Source: Candidatus Parabeggiatoa sp. nov. 3
GTDB lineage: Bacteria; Pseudomonadota; Gammaproteobacteria; Beggiatoales; Beggiatoaceae
Assembly: GCA_003645185.1 (NCBI GenBank)
Contig: QNEL01000015.1
Coordinates: 1 to 34,956 of the forward strand
Length of the DNA stretch: 34,956 bases
Direction of reading: 5' to 3'
Below, in pieces: positions 1 to 8,094 of this stretch (position 1 is the stretch's first letter; every line of letters starts with the position of its first letter). Below the pieces are notes generated by a model. The model saw only the letters and a program-made list of their open reading frames with translations. It made no database searches and was not told the DNA's origin. Position numbers and translations under genes: made by a program.

Positions 1-22
1 AAATAGAAGCAACCAAGAAGAG

Positions 23-83
23 GGGCAACCACAAGGGATTGCCCCTACAAGCAGGTCGTAGGGGCAATCCCTTGTGGTTGCCC
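23..83. repeat. Long hairpin repeat (REP-like), copy 1
   Basis: Two perfect 26-bp inverted arms (23-48 and 58-83) are separated by a 9-nt loop. The arm begins GGGCAACCACAAGGG and ends GCCCCTAC. The same arms with another loop recur at 14013-14073, and shorter relatives occur throughout the window. Nothing else is recognised from 84 to 254. Confidence 0.9.
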
Positions 84-354
84 TTTGCGGTAAAATACCT
101 GTTTATTTGTGCTTCAGTACTTAAACAGTTAACACTCAAAACATGATAATTAAACATTTTATTGTGCTGATTGTCATGATTGACGCTAATTATAAATGAT
201 TAAGTTCCAAATCAATCTGGCCACTACATTTTTATTCATTCTTTCACTTTCACTATGAAAAAAAACCACCAAATCATCCCAAGCCTCAAAGCAAGAGAGC
301 TTTATTGAGCCTCCCCTTGTCATTGATTTTGTCAAATTGCTTGCACAATCGCAT

Positions 355-1386
355 ATGTCTGAAAATGAACAAGGCCTCATAAAAAGGCGATTGCTTGAAA
401 ACCGAGAGTTGTTTACCAACGTGCTGCAATTGCTACTGCAATGGGGTGAACAGGCGAACAAAACCATTGATATTGGTGCATCACTCAAGAAACTTGAGGA
501 GGATGAAAAAAAGGAAGTCAGAAGTTTCGACGCAATCGCTAAAGTACTGTCAAAGGAATTTCCAGAGTTACTTCGATTCATCTTGGATGAATATCAAGTC
601 GATGCGACGCAATCAAAGACGTTGATCGGAAAAGAGTTTATTATGATCAAACGCATTGCCGATGTGCTTTTTGAAGCCAAGGATAAAAACGGCAATGATG
701 TCATTATTCATTTGGAATTTGAACGCCAGTATGAATCTGATGGCAAAATGGACAAACGGAAATTGGAATACCGACATCTGATGGAAATGGATGACGAACT
801 TGAGGGAAAAACCATTCTGTGTAATGTGTTTTATCTCAAAGGTTCGCCGCAAAACAAGCAAGCCATTGAAGAAAGGCATATCAAACTGCCAACGGCCGAT
901 CCCAGATATTCAGGTGAATTGAAGTATAAGGCTTATCATGTGAGTTTGATGACAGTTGACATGATTCTCCAGAGAAATCTGCCTTTTTTGTTGCCCTTTA
1001 TTGTCAAGTCAGAACTTCAAGCTGAAGTCTCAAGCCCTAAGACTCCCACTCATGTCTTCTCTATTCGTCAGCAAATTGACGACAATGAAGCAGGGCTGAC
1101 TTCGATGATTGAGCGTCTCACAGCGGATCAATTGGAAATTTTACGACTCAGTGTTGAATATCTGTGGGCTAGATCATATAGTAAAGAGGTGTTCAACAAA
1201 TCGACTTTACTTAAGCTTATGAGAGAACAACTTGATTTACGGCAAGATGACATTCAGTGGGGCAGAAACGAAGCCAAAGCCGTGGCAAAACAAATGCGAC
1301 AAGAAGGAGAACTGACCCAAGAACAAATGGAAAAATTTCTAAAACGCATGGAAAGGCTCAATCAAAGTCAAAAGAAGAAAGAGTAA
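355..1386 (+). CDS. Rpn-family PD-(D/E)XK nuclease/transposase-like protein
   Basis: The protein resembles the Rpn (recombination-promoting nuclease, transposase_31-like) and DUF4351-tailed families, which are abundant and usually multicopy in filamentous sulfur bacteria and cyanobacteria. The nuclease core is visible as an Asp in RIADVLFEA, then a hydrophobic strand and the acidic motif VIIHLEFERQ, about 18 residues later; E-x-E replaces the common E-x-Q/K. A charged coiled C-terminus follows. ATG 355 is the first ATG in frame (a TTG lies at 337), but no clear ribosome site precedes it. The same frame stays open back to 259 with protein-like sequence. An ATG at 255 lies in another frame and would join it if the A8 run at 258-265 were one base shorter. 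The true gene therefore probably starts at 255. The family call is fairly firm; its cellular role is not known from sequence. Confidence 0.7.
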   Translation: MSENEQGLIKRRLLENRELFTNVLQLLLQWGEQANKTIDIGASLKKLEEDEKKEVRSFDAIAKVLSKEFPELLRFILDEYQVDATQSKTLIGKEFIMIKRIADVLFEAKDKNGNDVIIHLEFERQYESDGKMDKRKLEYRHLMEMDDELEGKTILCNVFYLKGSPQNKQAIEERHIKLPTADPRYSGELKYKAYHVSLMTVDMILQRNLPFLLPFIVKSELQAEVSSPKTPTHVFSIRQQIDDNEAGLTSMIERLTADQLEILRLSVEYLWARSYSKEVFNKSTLLKLMREQLDLRQDDIQWGRNEAKAVAKQMRQEGELTQEQMEKFLKRMERLNQSQKKKE

Positions 1387-1493
1387 TGCCCCTTTTTTCA
1401 GGTTCCAAGGCTTTTACCTTGGAACCCTTATCGTGGACGTTCCAATGCTTGAATTGTATAGAGGCCTTCAATAACTCAACTGGAGTGATGCTT

Positions 1494-1673
1494 ATGAATA
1501 TGAGAGAAGAATTACGCCAATATGACATTCAGTGCGGCATAAACTATCAAAGGGCTTTGTTCACAGCTTCGCTGAAAGCGGCGGCAGAACAAATGGTAGA
1601 GAAAGGAAAAATGACACAGGAGCAAGCGGAAGAACTGCTTACATGCATAGAAGAAGAACTCAAAAAGCTTTGA
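1494..1673 (+). pseudogene. Duplicated C-terminal tail of an Rpn-type protein
   Basis: This 59-residue reading frame repeats the tail of the gene just upstream: R-E-x-L...DIQxG...A..QM...G.(L/M)TQEQ.E..L. It has GGAG at 1482-1485, 8 nt before ATG 1494, so it could be translated. It lacks any nuclease core and looks like the remnant of a second, mostly deleted Rpn gene, or of a partial tandem duplication. Homology to the neighbour is seen directly; calling it a remnant is inference. Confidence 0.5.
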
Positions 1674-1805
1674 ACAGGATTGAACGGATTTAAGGATTAA
1701 CAGGATTTATTAAGGTTTATCGTCTAAAGTGTTGAAATGATTAATTATTGTGAGTTTTGCTGGATTTAAAATCCTGTTAATCTATTAATCCGTGTAATCC
1801 TGTTC
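1672..1805. repeat. MITE-like inverted repeat, 37-bp arms
   Basis: The arms are 1672-1708 and 1769-1805 and pair with 5 mismatches in 37; both outer ends read GAACAGGATT on their own strand. About 60 bp of unrelated sequence lies between. The left arm starts inside the stop codon of the preceding fragment. No obvious target-site duplication was found. Confidence 0.75.
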
Positions 1806-1848
1806 AAAATCTTTTGGCACAATCCTTGTAGTTAGTGCAAATGGAACA

Positions 1849-2233
1849 CCTTGCAACCCCCGTCAAAGCAGTCAAAGAACAACGGATGACGTGGATAAAC
1901 GGATTGAACCCTAGAAAAAGAATAATTTAATTCGCTTAGCAACAAAATTCGCTGTACTCCATTTAAACAAACCACCATCCCTCAAAAACAGGAAAAAAAT
2001 CGAGCAAGTGGGACACCCTGGGGTGTTAAATTTCAGGGATTTTGATGACTTTTTCTTCACCCCAGATTTGTAGGGTGGGTAAGCGGGCGCCAATAAACTC
2101 AATATAAACCCAGATGTAACCGCCCGCTTGCCCACCATCCCAGCCGATGGAATAAAAATAGGGTGAAAAATAAACCCAAAAATTGGATATAATCTAATAC
2201 TCCAGTACCACACCCTTGCAACCCCCGTCAAAG
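1849..2233 (+). repeat. 20-nt direct repeat pair and intergenic region
   Basis: The 20-mer starting CCTTGCAACCCCCG occurs at 1849-1868 and again at 2214-2233. The interval (gene-free from 1806 to 2253) otherwise holds only the 2074-2136 hairpin. No reverse transcriptase or template repeat for the neighbouring DUF1566 gene is visible here. Confidence 0.6.
2074..2136. repeat. Hairpin repeat of the GGTGGG/CCCACC type
   Basis: Arms 2074-2089 and 2121-2136 are inverted copies with one mismatch in 16 (GGTGGGTAAGCGGGCG type). A related but shorter structure lies near 9124-9160. Confidence 0.7.
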
Positions 2234-2240
2234 TCCTCAA

Positions 2241-2253
2241 AGTCTCAAAGACT
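2241..2253 (-). other. Small hairpin directly after the DUF1566 stop codon
   Basis: AGTCT-TTG-AGACT forms a 5-bp stem immediately downstream of the TAG stop of the kinase gene (minus strand). In diversity-generating retroelements a short hairpin just 3' of the variable region supports homing. Here that role is only suggested by position; it could equally be part of a weak terminator. Confidence 0.3.
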
Positions 2254-4857
2254 CTATTGTCGGCTACGCACGGGCCACACGTAGTAGGCGTTAGACTTGA
2301 CGACGAAGTTGACGCAGCCATTGGAGAGTAAGACAAACCATGCGAAGTTCGTGACAAATTCGCGGGTAGAAGACGACCAGTAGAAGCTCGCATACAGGCG
2401 CGAAAACGCATCACCTTCCTTCCATTGATCCGTACCTGCCGCATTGGAAAGTACCGGCGAACGATATTTCCTATCTATCATCGACTTCCACTCTTCTTTC
2501 GTAGGTAAACGCCAATCATTAGGCTTTGAACCGTCACTGAGTCCACATTGTCCATCAGCTAATTGAGCAACCCGTTGCATAGCACTTTCCCAATTATGTT
2601 TCCCAAAACAATTAGCATTTTTTAGCCATATCAGGCCAGTTCGATTGTCTGTGACGGTGCCATCACCATTATCAATATAGCGGTAGTTGGCCAGTTTAGC
2701 TTGTCGCTCTTGTTTAGCTTCAATTTCTCTTAAACGCCTCACCAATTGCTCTGCCGATTCTGGGCGTTTTGCCGGATCAGCGCGAGTACAACTATAGAGT
2801 AATTTAAACCAATCGGGGGCATGTTCTAAGGCTTCTGGCTCAACTTCAATAGGCCGTTCCTTGGTAAGCAGACGATACAGGGTTTTCCCAAAGGCAAAAA
2901 TATCGCTTTTGACACTCGGTTCGCCATAATCGGTATAACCCCGTTGTTCTGGCGGGGCGTAATCCAAAGTGTCAAATATCGCTTGCCCAAATCGGCTTAA
3001 TCCTGAGCGACTTTGTTGTACGACGGCCTCTTGCCGCAAAGAATGCGCGACTTGAGATAAGCCAAAATCAATGATTTTCACAGAAACTTCGGCGGTTTTG
3101 GAAACAGAAGCGGTTTTTAATAGGATATTCGCTGGCTTTAAATCTAAATGATAAATACCGGCATCATGGGCAAGTTGTAAACCTTTGGCGATTTGTAAAC
3201 CCACTTGTAAACCCCTCTCTAAATCCATCGCGCCGTATTGTTCTAACCAGCTTTCACCATCTATCGCGCCTGCCAGGTATTCGGTGACAAAATAAGCCCG
3301 TTTTTGTTGGACATTATCGGCATAGCCATAATCCAGTGGCTCTGGCACAAAATCGCCGGCAATTTCGGACATCAATAAGGGTTCTTTAAAAATCTCTTCG
3401 GGTGACTCTTGGCGCGTTTCCCAAAAACATTTGACAACGACGTGCTGCGTTTTTTTCAAGCGACGTTGGCATAAAAACACGCATCCCATGCCTCCAGCAC
3501 CCAATAACTGTTCAATCGGATATTTGTGGGTATCGTGCAAGGCATATTTTTGCGGGTTAATCGCCAGTGCGGCTTGTAAATGGTTTAATGCTTCAACGTA
3601 AGCCTTGCGCCGTAATTGCAGCTGAAATAGATTAAAATAAGCCAGGGCTTTGTCATCAGGATTCTTAGCTTTTTCAAGGGCTTGCAGAAATAACCGCTCT
3701 GCTTGCGCTAAATCGCCTGTCGAAGAGACAGCACTGCCCATCATGAGAGACACACGACTGTATTCAGGGGTTTGCGTCGGCAACTGTTTAAATAGGCTAA
3801 CCGCTTCACGAATCCATTTCAGGCTCGTGCTATTGTGTTGCGTGAATTCATCGCGGGGTTTGATTTGGGGCGATAAATCCTGACGCGCCATCAACTCGGT
3901 GAGTTTTTGTAAGATTTCTTCAGCTAAACCCTTGGTTTCTTTCACATCGGCTTTGGTTTCCTTCACATCCTCTTGGATTTCTTCTAAAGTGGCATAAACC
4001 GTTTTCGCCCACGCCAGCATTTTTCCCAGTTGATTGTCAAAACGCTGGGTAAACCGTATTAATTCTTCATGGCGCGTTTGCCAAGCGATTTCGGTTTGTT
4101 GCCAGTTTTGCAATTGCAAGGCAAGTTGCCCCAAATCTGGCGATTTTTGCGCTATCGCTTGAGTGAGATTCTCTTCAGCCTGTTTCAGCGCAATTTGGAG
4201 ATTTCGCACTTCAATACATAAACCCTCGCGTTGTAATGCCGCTTGTGTTTTTTCGAGCCGATCATCTGTGCGGATTGATTCACGAAAGAAAAAGAGTAGC
4301 GCATCGCCCAATAATCCGTCATAACGGAGAAATGCGGCTAAGCTGTCATCCACAGGTTCGATGTGCTGTATTTGTGCTAACACCAAATCCGTAATGGCAA
4401 AACTGTCTCGATAACTGATGAGGGCCGCTAAATCGTCTTCGGTGATGTCATCAATCTGAAAGATTTGATCCTTGTGTTTAGCGAAACGTTTCAGTGATTT
4501 GGCGCTTTGTTGGCGAAAATCGGATAACACAAAACCGGCGTTTGAAACCTTATCTATTTGATTGACAAAGGGTTGTAAGTAATGGTGTTCAATTTGTTCA
4601 GCAAATTCGCGAGTGATTTTGGCGTTGAAAATCTTTTGAGAAAAGCCCAATTTTTCATCAGCCACCCCGACGCTTATCGCCATGAGGGCATATCCAAAGC
4701 CATCTTGGTAAGCGGTAGTGATTTGCGCGGCCGAATAGGTAAAATGTTCCTTGATAATAGTAAACGCCTTTTCGCCCGCTTTCGAGGCAAGTTCCACAAC
4801 GGCGGGGCTATCTAGTAATGAACCGAGTAAGATTTGAGTGAGGGTTGATGAAGGCAT
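2254..4857 (-). CDS. Ser/Thr protein kinase with C-terminal DUF1566 domain
   Basis: The product is 867 residues from ATG 4857. That start is preceded by AAGGA 9 nt upstream; an in-frame start 66 nt earlier is less likely. Residues 1-330 are an unrecognised helical N-terminus ending in a coiled coil with VKETK repeats. About 340-440 is TPR-like. A Hanks-type kinase domain follows: glycine loop GAGGMG (453-458), Lys476 in VVVKCF, HLDLKPAN (570-577), DFG (597-599), PPEQ (635-638). The Arg before the catalytic Asp is Leu, so this is a non-RD kinase. Residues 726-865 form a DUF1566 (Lcl C-terminal, C-type-lectin-like) domain with DNGDGTVTDNRTGLIW and WRLP. There is no signal peptide, so it is probably cytosolic. 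Its final 44 codons are compositionally distinct (see the variable-region entry). It likely phosphorylates partner proteins in response to ligand or protein binding; the target is unknown. Confidence 0.9.
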   Translation of the reverse strand: MPSSTLTQILLGSLLDSPAVVELASKAGEKAFTIIKEHFTYSAAQITTAYQDGFGYALMAISVGVADEKLGFSQKIFNAKITREFAEQIEHHYLQPFVNQIDKVSNAGFVLSDFRQQSAKSLKRFAKHKDQIFQIDDITEDDLAALISYRDSFAITDLVLAQIQHIEPVDDSLAAFLRYDGLLGDALLFFFRESIRTDDRLEKTQAALQREGLCIEVRNLQIALKQAEENLTQAIAQKSPDLGQLALQLQNWQQTEIAWQTRHEELIRFTQRFDNQLGKMLAWAKTVYATLEEIQEDVKETKADVKETKGLAEEILQKLTELMARQDLSPQIKPRDEFTQHNSTSLKWIREAVSLFKQLPTQTPEYSRVSLMMGSAVSSTGDLAQAERLFLQALEKAKNPDDKALAYFNLFQLQLRRKAYVEALNHLQAALAINPQKYALHDTHKYPIEQLLGAGGMGCVFLCQRRLKKTQHVVVKCFWETRQESPEEIFKEPLLMSEIAGDFVPEPLDYGYADNVQQKRAYFVTEYLAGAIDGESWLEQYGAMDLERGLQVGLQIAKGLQLAHDAGIYHLDLKPANILLKTASVSKTAEVSVKIIDFGLSQVAHSLRQEAVVQQSRSGLSRFGQAIFDTLDYAPPEQRGYTDYGEPSVKSDIFAFGKTLYRLLTKERPIEVEPEALEHAPDWFKLLYSCTRADPAKRPESAEQLVRRLREIEAKQERQAKLANYRYIDNGDGTVTDNRTGLIWLKNANCFGKHNWESAMQRVAQLADGQCGLSDGSKPNDWRLPTKEEWKSMIDRKYRSPVLSNAAGTDQWKEGDAFSRLYASFYWSSSTREFVTNFAWFVLLSNGCVNFVVKSNAYYVWPVRSRQ
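2257..2388 (-). other. Candidate DGR-type variable region in DUF1566 domain
   Basis: Codons 824-867 run from the Ser-Phe-Tyr-Trp-Ser-Ser-Ser motif to the end. By my count 24 of 44 codons end in C (many GTC, TTC, AAC, TAC), against 2 of 45 in the stretch directly upstream (CCT of PNDWR to GCG of LYA). NNC codons are what adenine mutagenesis of AAC codons produces in diversity-generating retroelements. DUF1566 domains are known DGR targets (for example Legionella LdtA). The 3' end is GC-rich (GTGTGGCCCGTGCG), as an initiation-of-homing site would be. No reverse transcriptase or template repeat is present in the window. Confidence 0.5.
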
Positions 4858-5007
4858 GGTTTTTTTTCCTTGAATTGGGCATTGGGAATTTAGAATTAAT
4901 GGGGCTGTGATGATTAAAATCAATTTTATTTTTGATATGATTCAATTTAAGGTGTTATTATATTATATAAATTTTTAAGATAGTGTGAGTGGCTTCGGTT
5001 CGATTTT

Positions 5008-5068
5008 GCCACGGAAAAACACGGAAAAACACGGAAATATTCCGTGCTTTCTGTGTCATTCCGTGGCT
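5008..5068. repeat. CACGGAAA palindromic intergenic repeat
   Basis: GCCACGGAA opens the element, the unit ACACGGAAA is repeated, and TTCCGTGGC closes it, giving a foldable inverted repeat. It lies in the gap between the divergent kinase and xthA genes. Confidence 0.7.
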
Positions 5069-5090
5069 AATATCCCAATTCTTTCATTCT

Positions 5091-5120
5091 TTGTACTTCA
5101 TTCAATTGGGAAACGCTATA
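5091..5120 (+). promoter_or_regulatory. TTGTACT...CGCTATA motif upstream of xthA
   Basis: TTGTACT, 16 nt, then CGCTATA (-10-like TATATT) ends about 25 nt before the xthA start. A closely similar arrangement lies before the grpE-like gene (21502-21533, minus) and, with a shorter gap, before the glycosyltransferase (12368-12392). It is either a shared promoter or a dispersed repeat. Confidence 0.3.
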
Positions 5121-5147
5121 TATTAATAGAAAAATCAAATGGTTAAT

Positions 5148-5918
5148 ATGATCAAAATCGCTACTTGGAATGTCAATTCGCTACGTGTTCGCCTACCGCA
5201 GGTATTAAATTGGTTAACAAACACTGCGCCAGATATTGTCGCTTTGCAGGAAACCAAAATGACAGATGAGCAATTTCCGCTAGAAGAAATAGAAGCTGCG
5301 GGTTATCATGTCTTGTTTTCAGGACAAAAAACGTATAATGGTGTGGCCTTGCTCAGTCGTTCAAAAGGCCATGATGTTATCATGGATTTACCGGGTTTAG
5401 ATGATCCACAACGGCGCTTTTTAGGGGCGACTTATGATTCGCTGCGCGTATTAAATTTATATGTGCCTAATGGTTCGGCCGTCGGTTCTGAGAAATATCA
5501 GTATAAATTAAATTGGCTTAATCATTTACAGGATTATATCCGTGATATCAAAAAGCATTATCCCCGTTTGATTGTGCTAGGTGACTTTAATATTGCTCCT
5601 GAAGATCGTGATCTGTATGATCCTGCTGCTTGGGCTGGTAATATATTAGTGAGTCCACCAGAACGAGCGGCCTTACAAGATTTGCTTGATTTAGGATTGC
5701 ATGATACTTTTCGTTTATTTGAACAAGCGCCAGCGTGTTTTAGTTGGTGGGATTACCGTGCAGGCGCGTTTCAACGCAATCATGGAGTGCGTATTGATTT
5801 TATTTTAGCCAGTCAAGCACTCGCATCCGATTGCACAGATTGTACGATAGATATTGGCCCTCGGCGTAATGAACGCCCTTCGGATCATGCACCGGTAGTC
5901 GCAACTTTTAGAGTTTAG
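5148..5918 (+). CDS. xthA: Exodeoxyribonuclease III
   Basis: ExoIII is an AP endonuclease and 3'-5' exonuclease of base-excision repair. All family motifs are present: WNVNSLRVR near the N-terminus, the metal-binding Glu in LQETK, LYVPNG, LGDFNIAP with the catalytic Asp/Asn pair, and the C-terminal RPSDHAPV with the Asp-His pair. From ATG 5148 the length is 256 residues, normal for the family, and the protein then opens MIKIATWN as relatives do. An in-frame ATG lies at 5139. Neither start has a strong Shine-Dalgarno. The gene is divergent from the kinase gene and lies 120 bp before the polyphosphate kinase gene. Confidence 0.93.
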   Translation: MIKIATWNVNSLRVRLPQVLNWLTNTAPDIVALQETKMTDEQFPLEEIEAAGYHVLFSGQKTYNGVALLSRSKGHDVIMDLPGLDDPQRRFLGATYDSLRVLNLYVPNGSAVGSEKYQYKLNWLNHLQDYIRDIKKHYPRLIVLGDFNIAPEDRDLYDPAAWAGNILVSPPERAALQDLLDLGLHDTFRLFEQAPACFSWWDYRAGAFQRNHGVRIDFILASQALASDCTDCTIDIGPRRNERPSDHAPVVATFRV

Positions 5919-6038
5919 CAATTGGAGTGGTGCAATTGGAATGCCTGTTATTTTGCGATAGCCCGTTTTCAAATTCTGCCGCAAAATAAATTTGGAACGA
6001 AAATAGGGCATCCAACGACAAAGTGACGGATAATTAAT

Positions 6039-6635
6039 ATGTTTGAGACTGCGGAATTAGATCAAAAAATTTCTAAAGAAGAGTATAAAAAACAGTTGCC
6101 TGAATTAAGGGCGGAACTGTTGCAGGCGCAATTTGCTTTGAGCAAAACCAATACGCCTGTTATTATTATCATTTCGGGTATTGATGCTGCTGGGCGGGGC
6201 GATGTGGTGAATGCCTTAAATGAGTGGCTGGATACGCGCGGTTTGGAAACCATTGCGCTTGATTCGCTCACGGATGAGGAATGTGAACGGCCTTATTATT
6301 GGCGATTTTGGCGGCATTTGCCGGCGCGGGGGCGTATTGGCATTTTTTTTGGTGGTTGGTATGTTGATCCGATTGTGCAAACGGCCTATCAAAAGATGGA
6401 TACTGCGTCATTCAATGAAGCCTTGGCACATATTCATCGTTTTGAAACGATGTTGGTAGAAGATGGGGCTTTGATTCTGAAATTTTGGCTGCATTTATCC
6501 AAAGAACAACAATACAAGCGTTTAAAGAAACTTGAAAAAATCCGCATACTAAGCGTTCCGTTTCTAAACGCGATTGGAAACATGCTAAAAGATATCCCAG
6601 CTTTGTTAAAGCGGCTGAAACGGCTTTACGATTGA
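6039..6635 (+). CDS. pap: Polyphosphate:AMP phosphotransferase, N-terminal part (frameshifted)
   Basis: This is the first PPK2 domain of a two-domain polyphosphate:AMP phosphotransferase, which makes ADP from AMP using polyphosphate. A P-loop-like SGIDAAGRGD lies near residue 50, then ERPYYWRFWRHLP and FFGGWY. The frame is correct up to KRLKKLEK (about codon 167), then turns to unrelated residues and stops at 6635. Adding one base to the A6 run at 6535-6540 restores NPHTKR...RDWKHAKRYP and runs directly into the next frame. The N-terminal domain has a degenerate P-loop and Walker B compared with the C-terminal one, as is usual in tandem PPK2 enzymes. It is either a real disruption or a base-call error. 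Confidence 0.85.
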   Translation: MFETAELDQKISKEEYKKQLPELRAELLQAQFALSKTNTPVIIIISGIDAAGRGDVVNALNEWLDTRGLETIALDSLTDEECERPYYWRFWRHLPARGRIGIFFGGWYVDPIVQTAYQKMDTASFNEALAHIHRFETMLVEDGALILKFWLHLSKEQQYKRLKKLEKIRILSVPFLNAIGNMLKDIPALLKRLKRLYD

Positions 6636-7570
6636 CCGATTCTGGTGATGCCCCGTGGTTATTGATAGAAGCGAGTGATTGGCGTTATCGTAATTTAACC
6701 GTTGTTCGTACTGTCGCGGAAGCTTTACGCAAGCATCTTGATGCACAAGCGAATATCACCGCGCATAAGACTGTGCCTGATAGCCTTGAAACTCAGCCTG
6801 TGATGCCGACAACGGCTTTGTTAGCACAGCAACCTGCTTCTGATTCTAACCGAAGCATTTTGGATACCGTCAATTTGACGCAACAGTTGTCGCGCAAAAG
6901 CTATCGTCAAGAGTTGGATACTTATCAAGGCAAATTACATCGCTTAGCTTGGCTGGCTTCTAAAAAACATTGTTCCACGGTTATAGTCTTTGAAGGCTGG
7001 GATGCGGCCGGTAAAGGCGGTGCGATTCGGCGAATGACGCAAGCGATGGATGCCCGCTTGTATCAAGTCATTTCTAGCGCAGCACCGACAGATGAAGAAC
7101 GAGCCCATCATTATCTGTGGCGATTTTGGCGACATATCCCGCGTGCCGGAAGAGTCACGATTTATGATCGCTCTTGGTATGGGCGCGTTTTGGTAGAGCG
7201 CGTTGAAGGCTTTGCCCAAGAGAAAGAATGGCAACGGGCTTATTTGGAAATCAATGAGTTTGAAGAACAACTGGTTAAACATGGCAGCCTAGTCATCAAA
7301 TTTTGGATACATATCAGCAAAGATGAACAACTACGCCGTTTTCAAGAACGTGAACAGATTTCTTATAAAAAACATAAGATTACTGAAGAAGACTGGCGTA
7401 ATCGTGAAAAATGGGATGATTATACCCTTGCGCTTAACGAGATGATTGCCCGCACCAGTACCCATTTTGCCCCTTGGACATTGGTAGCAGGAGATGATAA
7501 ATATTTTGCTCGCGTACAGGTTATCAAAACCGTGTGTGAGCGTTTAGAAACCGTGTTAAACAACAAATAG
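6632..7570 (+). CDS. pap: Polyphosphate:AMP phosphotransferase, C-terminal part (catalytic PPK2 domain)
   Basis: This is the second PPK2 domain of the same protein, in the frame that follows the lesion at 6535-6540. The Walker A motif FEGWDAAGKGG is at residues 120-130, the Walker B-like IYDRSWYGR at 177-185, and the lid region around KFWIHISKDEQLRRF. Its TTG start overlaps the stop of the upstream part by 4 nt, so this start is probably an artefact of the frameshift. The full two-domain protein would be about 510 residues, the normal length. It lies 9 nt before the sixA-like gene, suggesting one transcript. If the frameshift is real, the C-terminal half could keep activity only if translated separately. 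Confidence 0.88.
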   Translation: MTDSGDAPWLLIEASDWRYRNLTVVRTVAEALRKHLDAQANITAHKTVPDSLETQPVMPTTALLAQQPASDSNRSILDTVNLTQQLSRKSYRQELDTYQGKLHRLAWLASKKHCSTVIVFEGWDAAGKGGAIRRMTQAMDARLYQVISSAAPTDEERAHHYLWRFWRHIPRAGRVTIYDRSWYGRVLVERVEGFAQEKEWQRAYLEINEFEEQLVKHGSLVIKFWIHISKDEQLRRFQEREQISYKKHKITEEDWRNREKWDDYTLALNEMIARTSTHFAPWTLVAGDDKYFARVQVIKTVCERLETVLNNK

Positions 7571-7579
7571 GAAATCATT

Positions 7580-8089
7580 ATGCAAGTCTTGATTGTACGT
7601 CATGCCCCGGCAGAAGATCGTGAAGCATTTGCCCGTAGTGGGCAATCGGATGAATTGCGGCCCTTGAGCAACAAAGGCAAAGCAAAAATGCTTTTAAATT
7701 CAAAAGGGTTACAAACCATTTTACCGACAATACACCGCTTTGCAGAAAGCCCATTAATCAGAGCAGAGCAGACAGCCGATTTGCTGGCATCAGCTTATCC
7801 GAATGCTATCCGAAAAACCTTACCGGCCTTAGCACCTGATGGTTCTGATTCAGAAGTCTTAAGTTATTTACAGCAACATGCCAACACCAGTAAGACGATT
7901 GCTTTAGTAGGACATGAACCGGATTTAGGGGAATTAGCGACTTGGTTACTCAGTGGAGAGGTTGAGAATTGGATGCCTTTAAAAAAAGGCGCTGCCTGTT
8001 TGTTAGAATTTCGGGATGACGTTGAAGCGGGGCAAGCAGAACTGTGTTGGATGCTGCGGCCTAAACAACTACGTCAATTAGCCATTTAG
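7580..8089 (+). CDS. sixA: SixA-like phosphohistidine phosphatase
   Basis: This 169-residue protein belongs to the histidine phosphatase (phosphoglycerate mutase-like) superfamily. The catalytic motif is RHAPAE (R7-H8), followed by SPLIRAEQTADLL and ALVGHEPDLGELATWLL with the second catalytic His. SixA removes phosphate from phosphohistidine in phosphotransfer proteins; other small substrates are possible. It is preceded by AGGAAATC at about 9 nt and follows pap by 9 nt, so co-transcription is likely. The family is clear, the exact substrate is not. Confidence 0.82.
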   Translation: MQVLIVRHAPAEDREAFARSGQSDELRPLSNKGKAKMLLNSKGLQTILPTIHRFAESPLIRAEQTADLLASAYPNAIRKTLPALAPDGSDSEVLSYLQQHANTSKTIALVGHEPDLGELATWLLSGEVENWMPLKKGAACLLEFRDDVEAGQAELCWMLRPKQLRQLAI

Positions 8090-8094
8090 TTAAA

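Noticed and set aside
1806-2253. Search for a DGR template repeat beside the variable region
   Set aside because: No sequence matching the variable region with adenines was found here, and no reverse transcriptase is encoded anywhere in the window.
1911-2444. 177-codon minus-strand frame overlapping the kinase tail
   Set aside because: It overlaps the DUF1566 coding region in another frame and has no recognisable domain or ribosome site.
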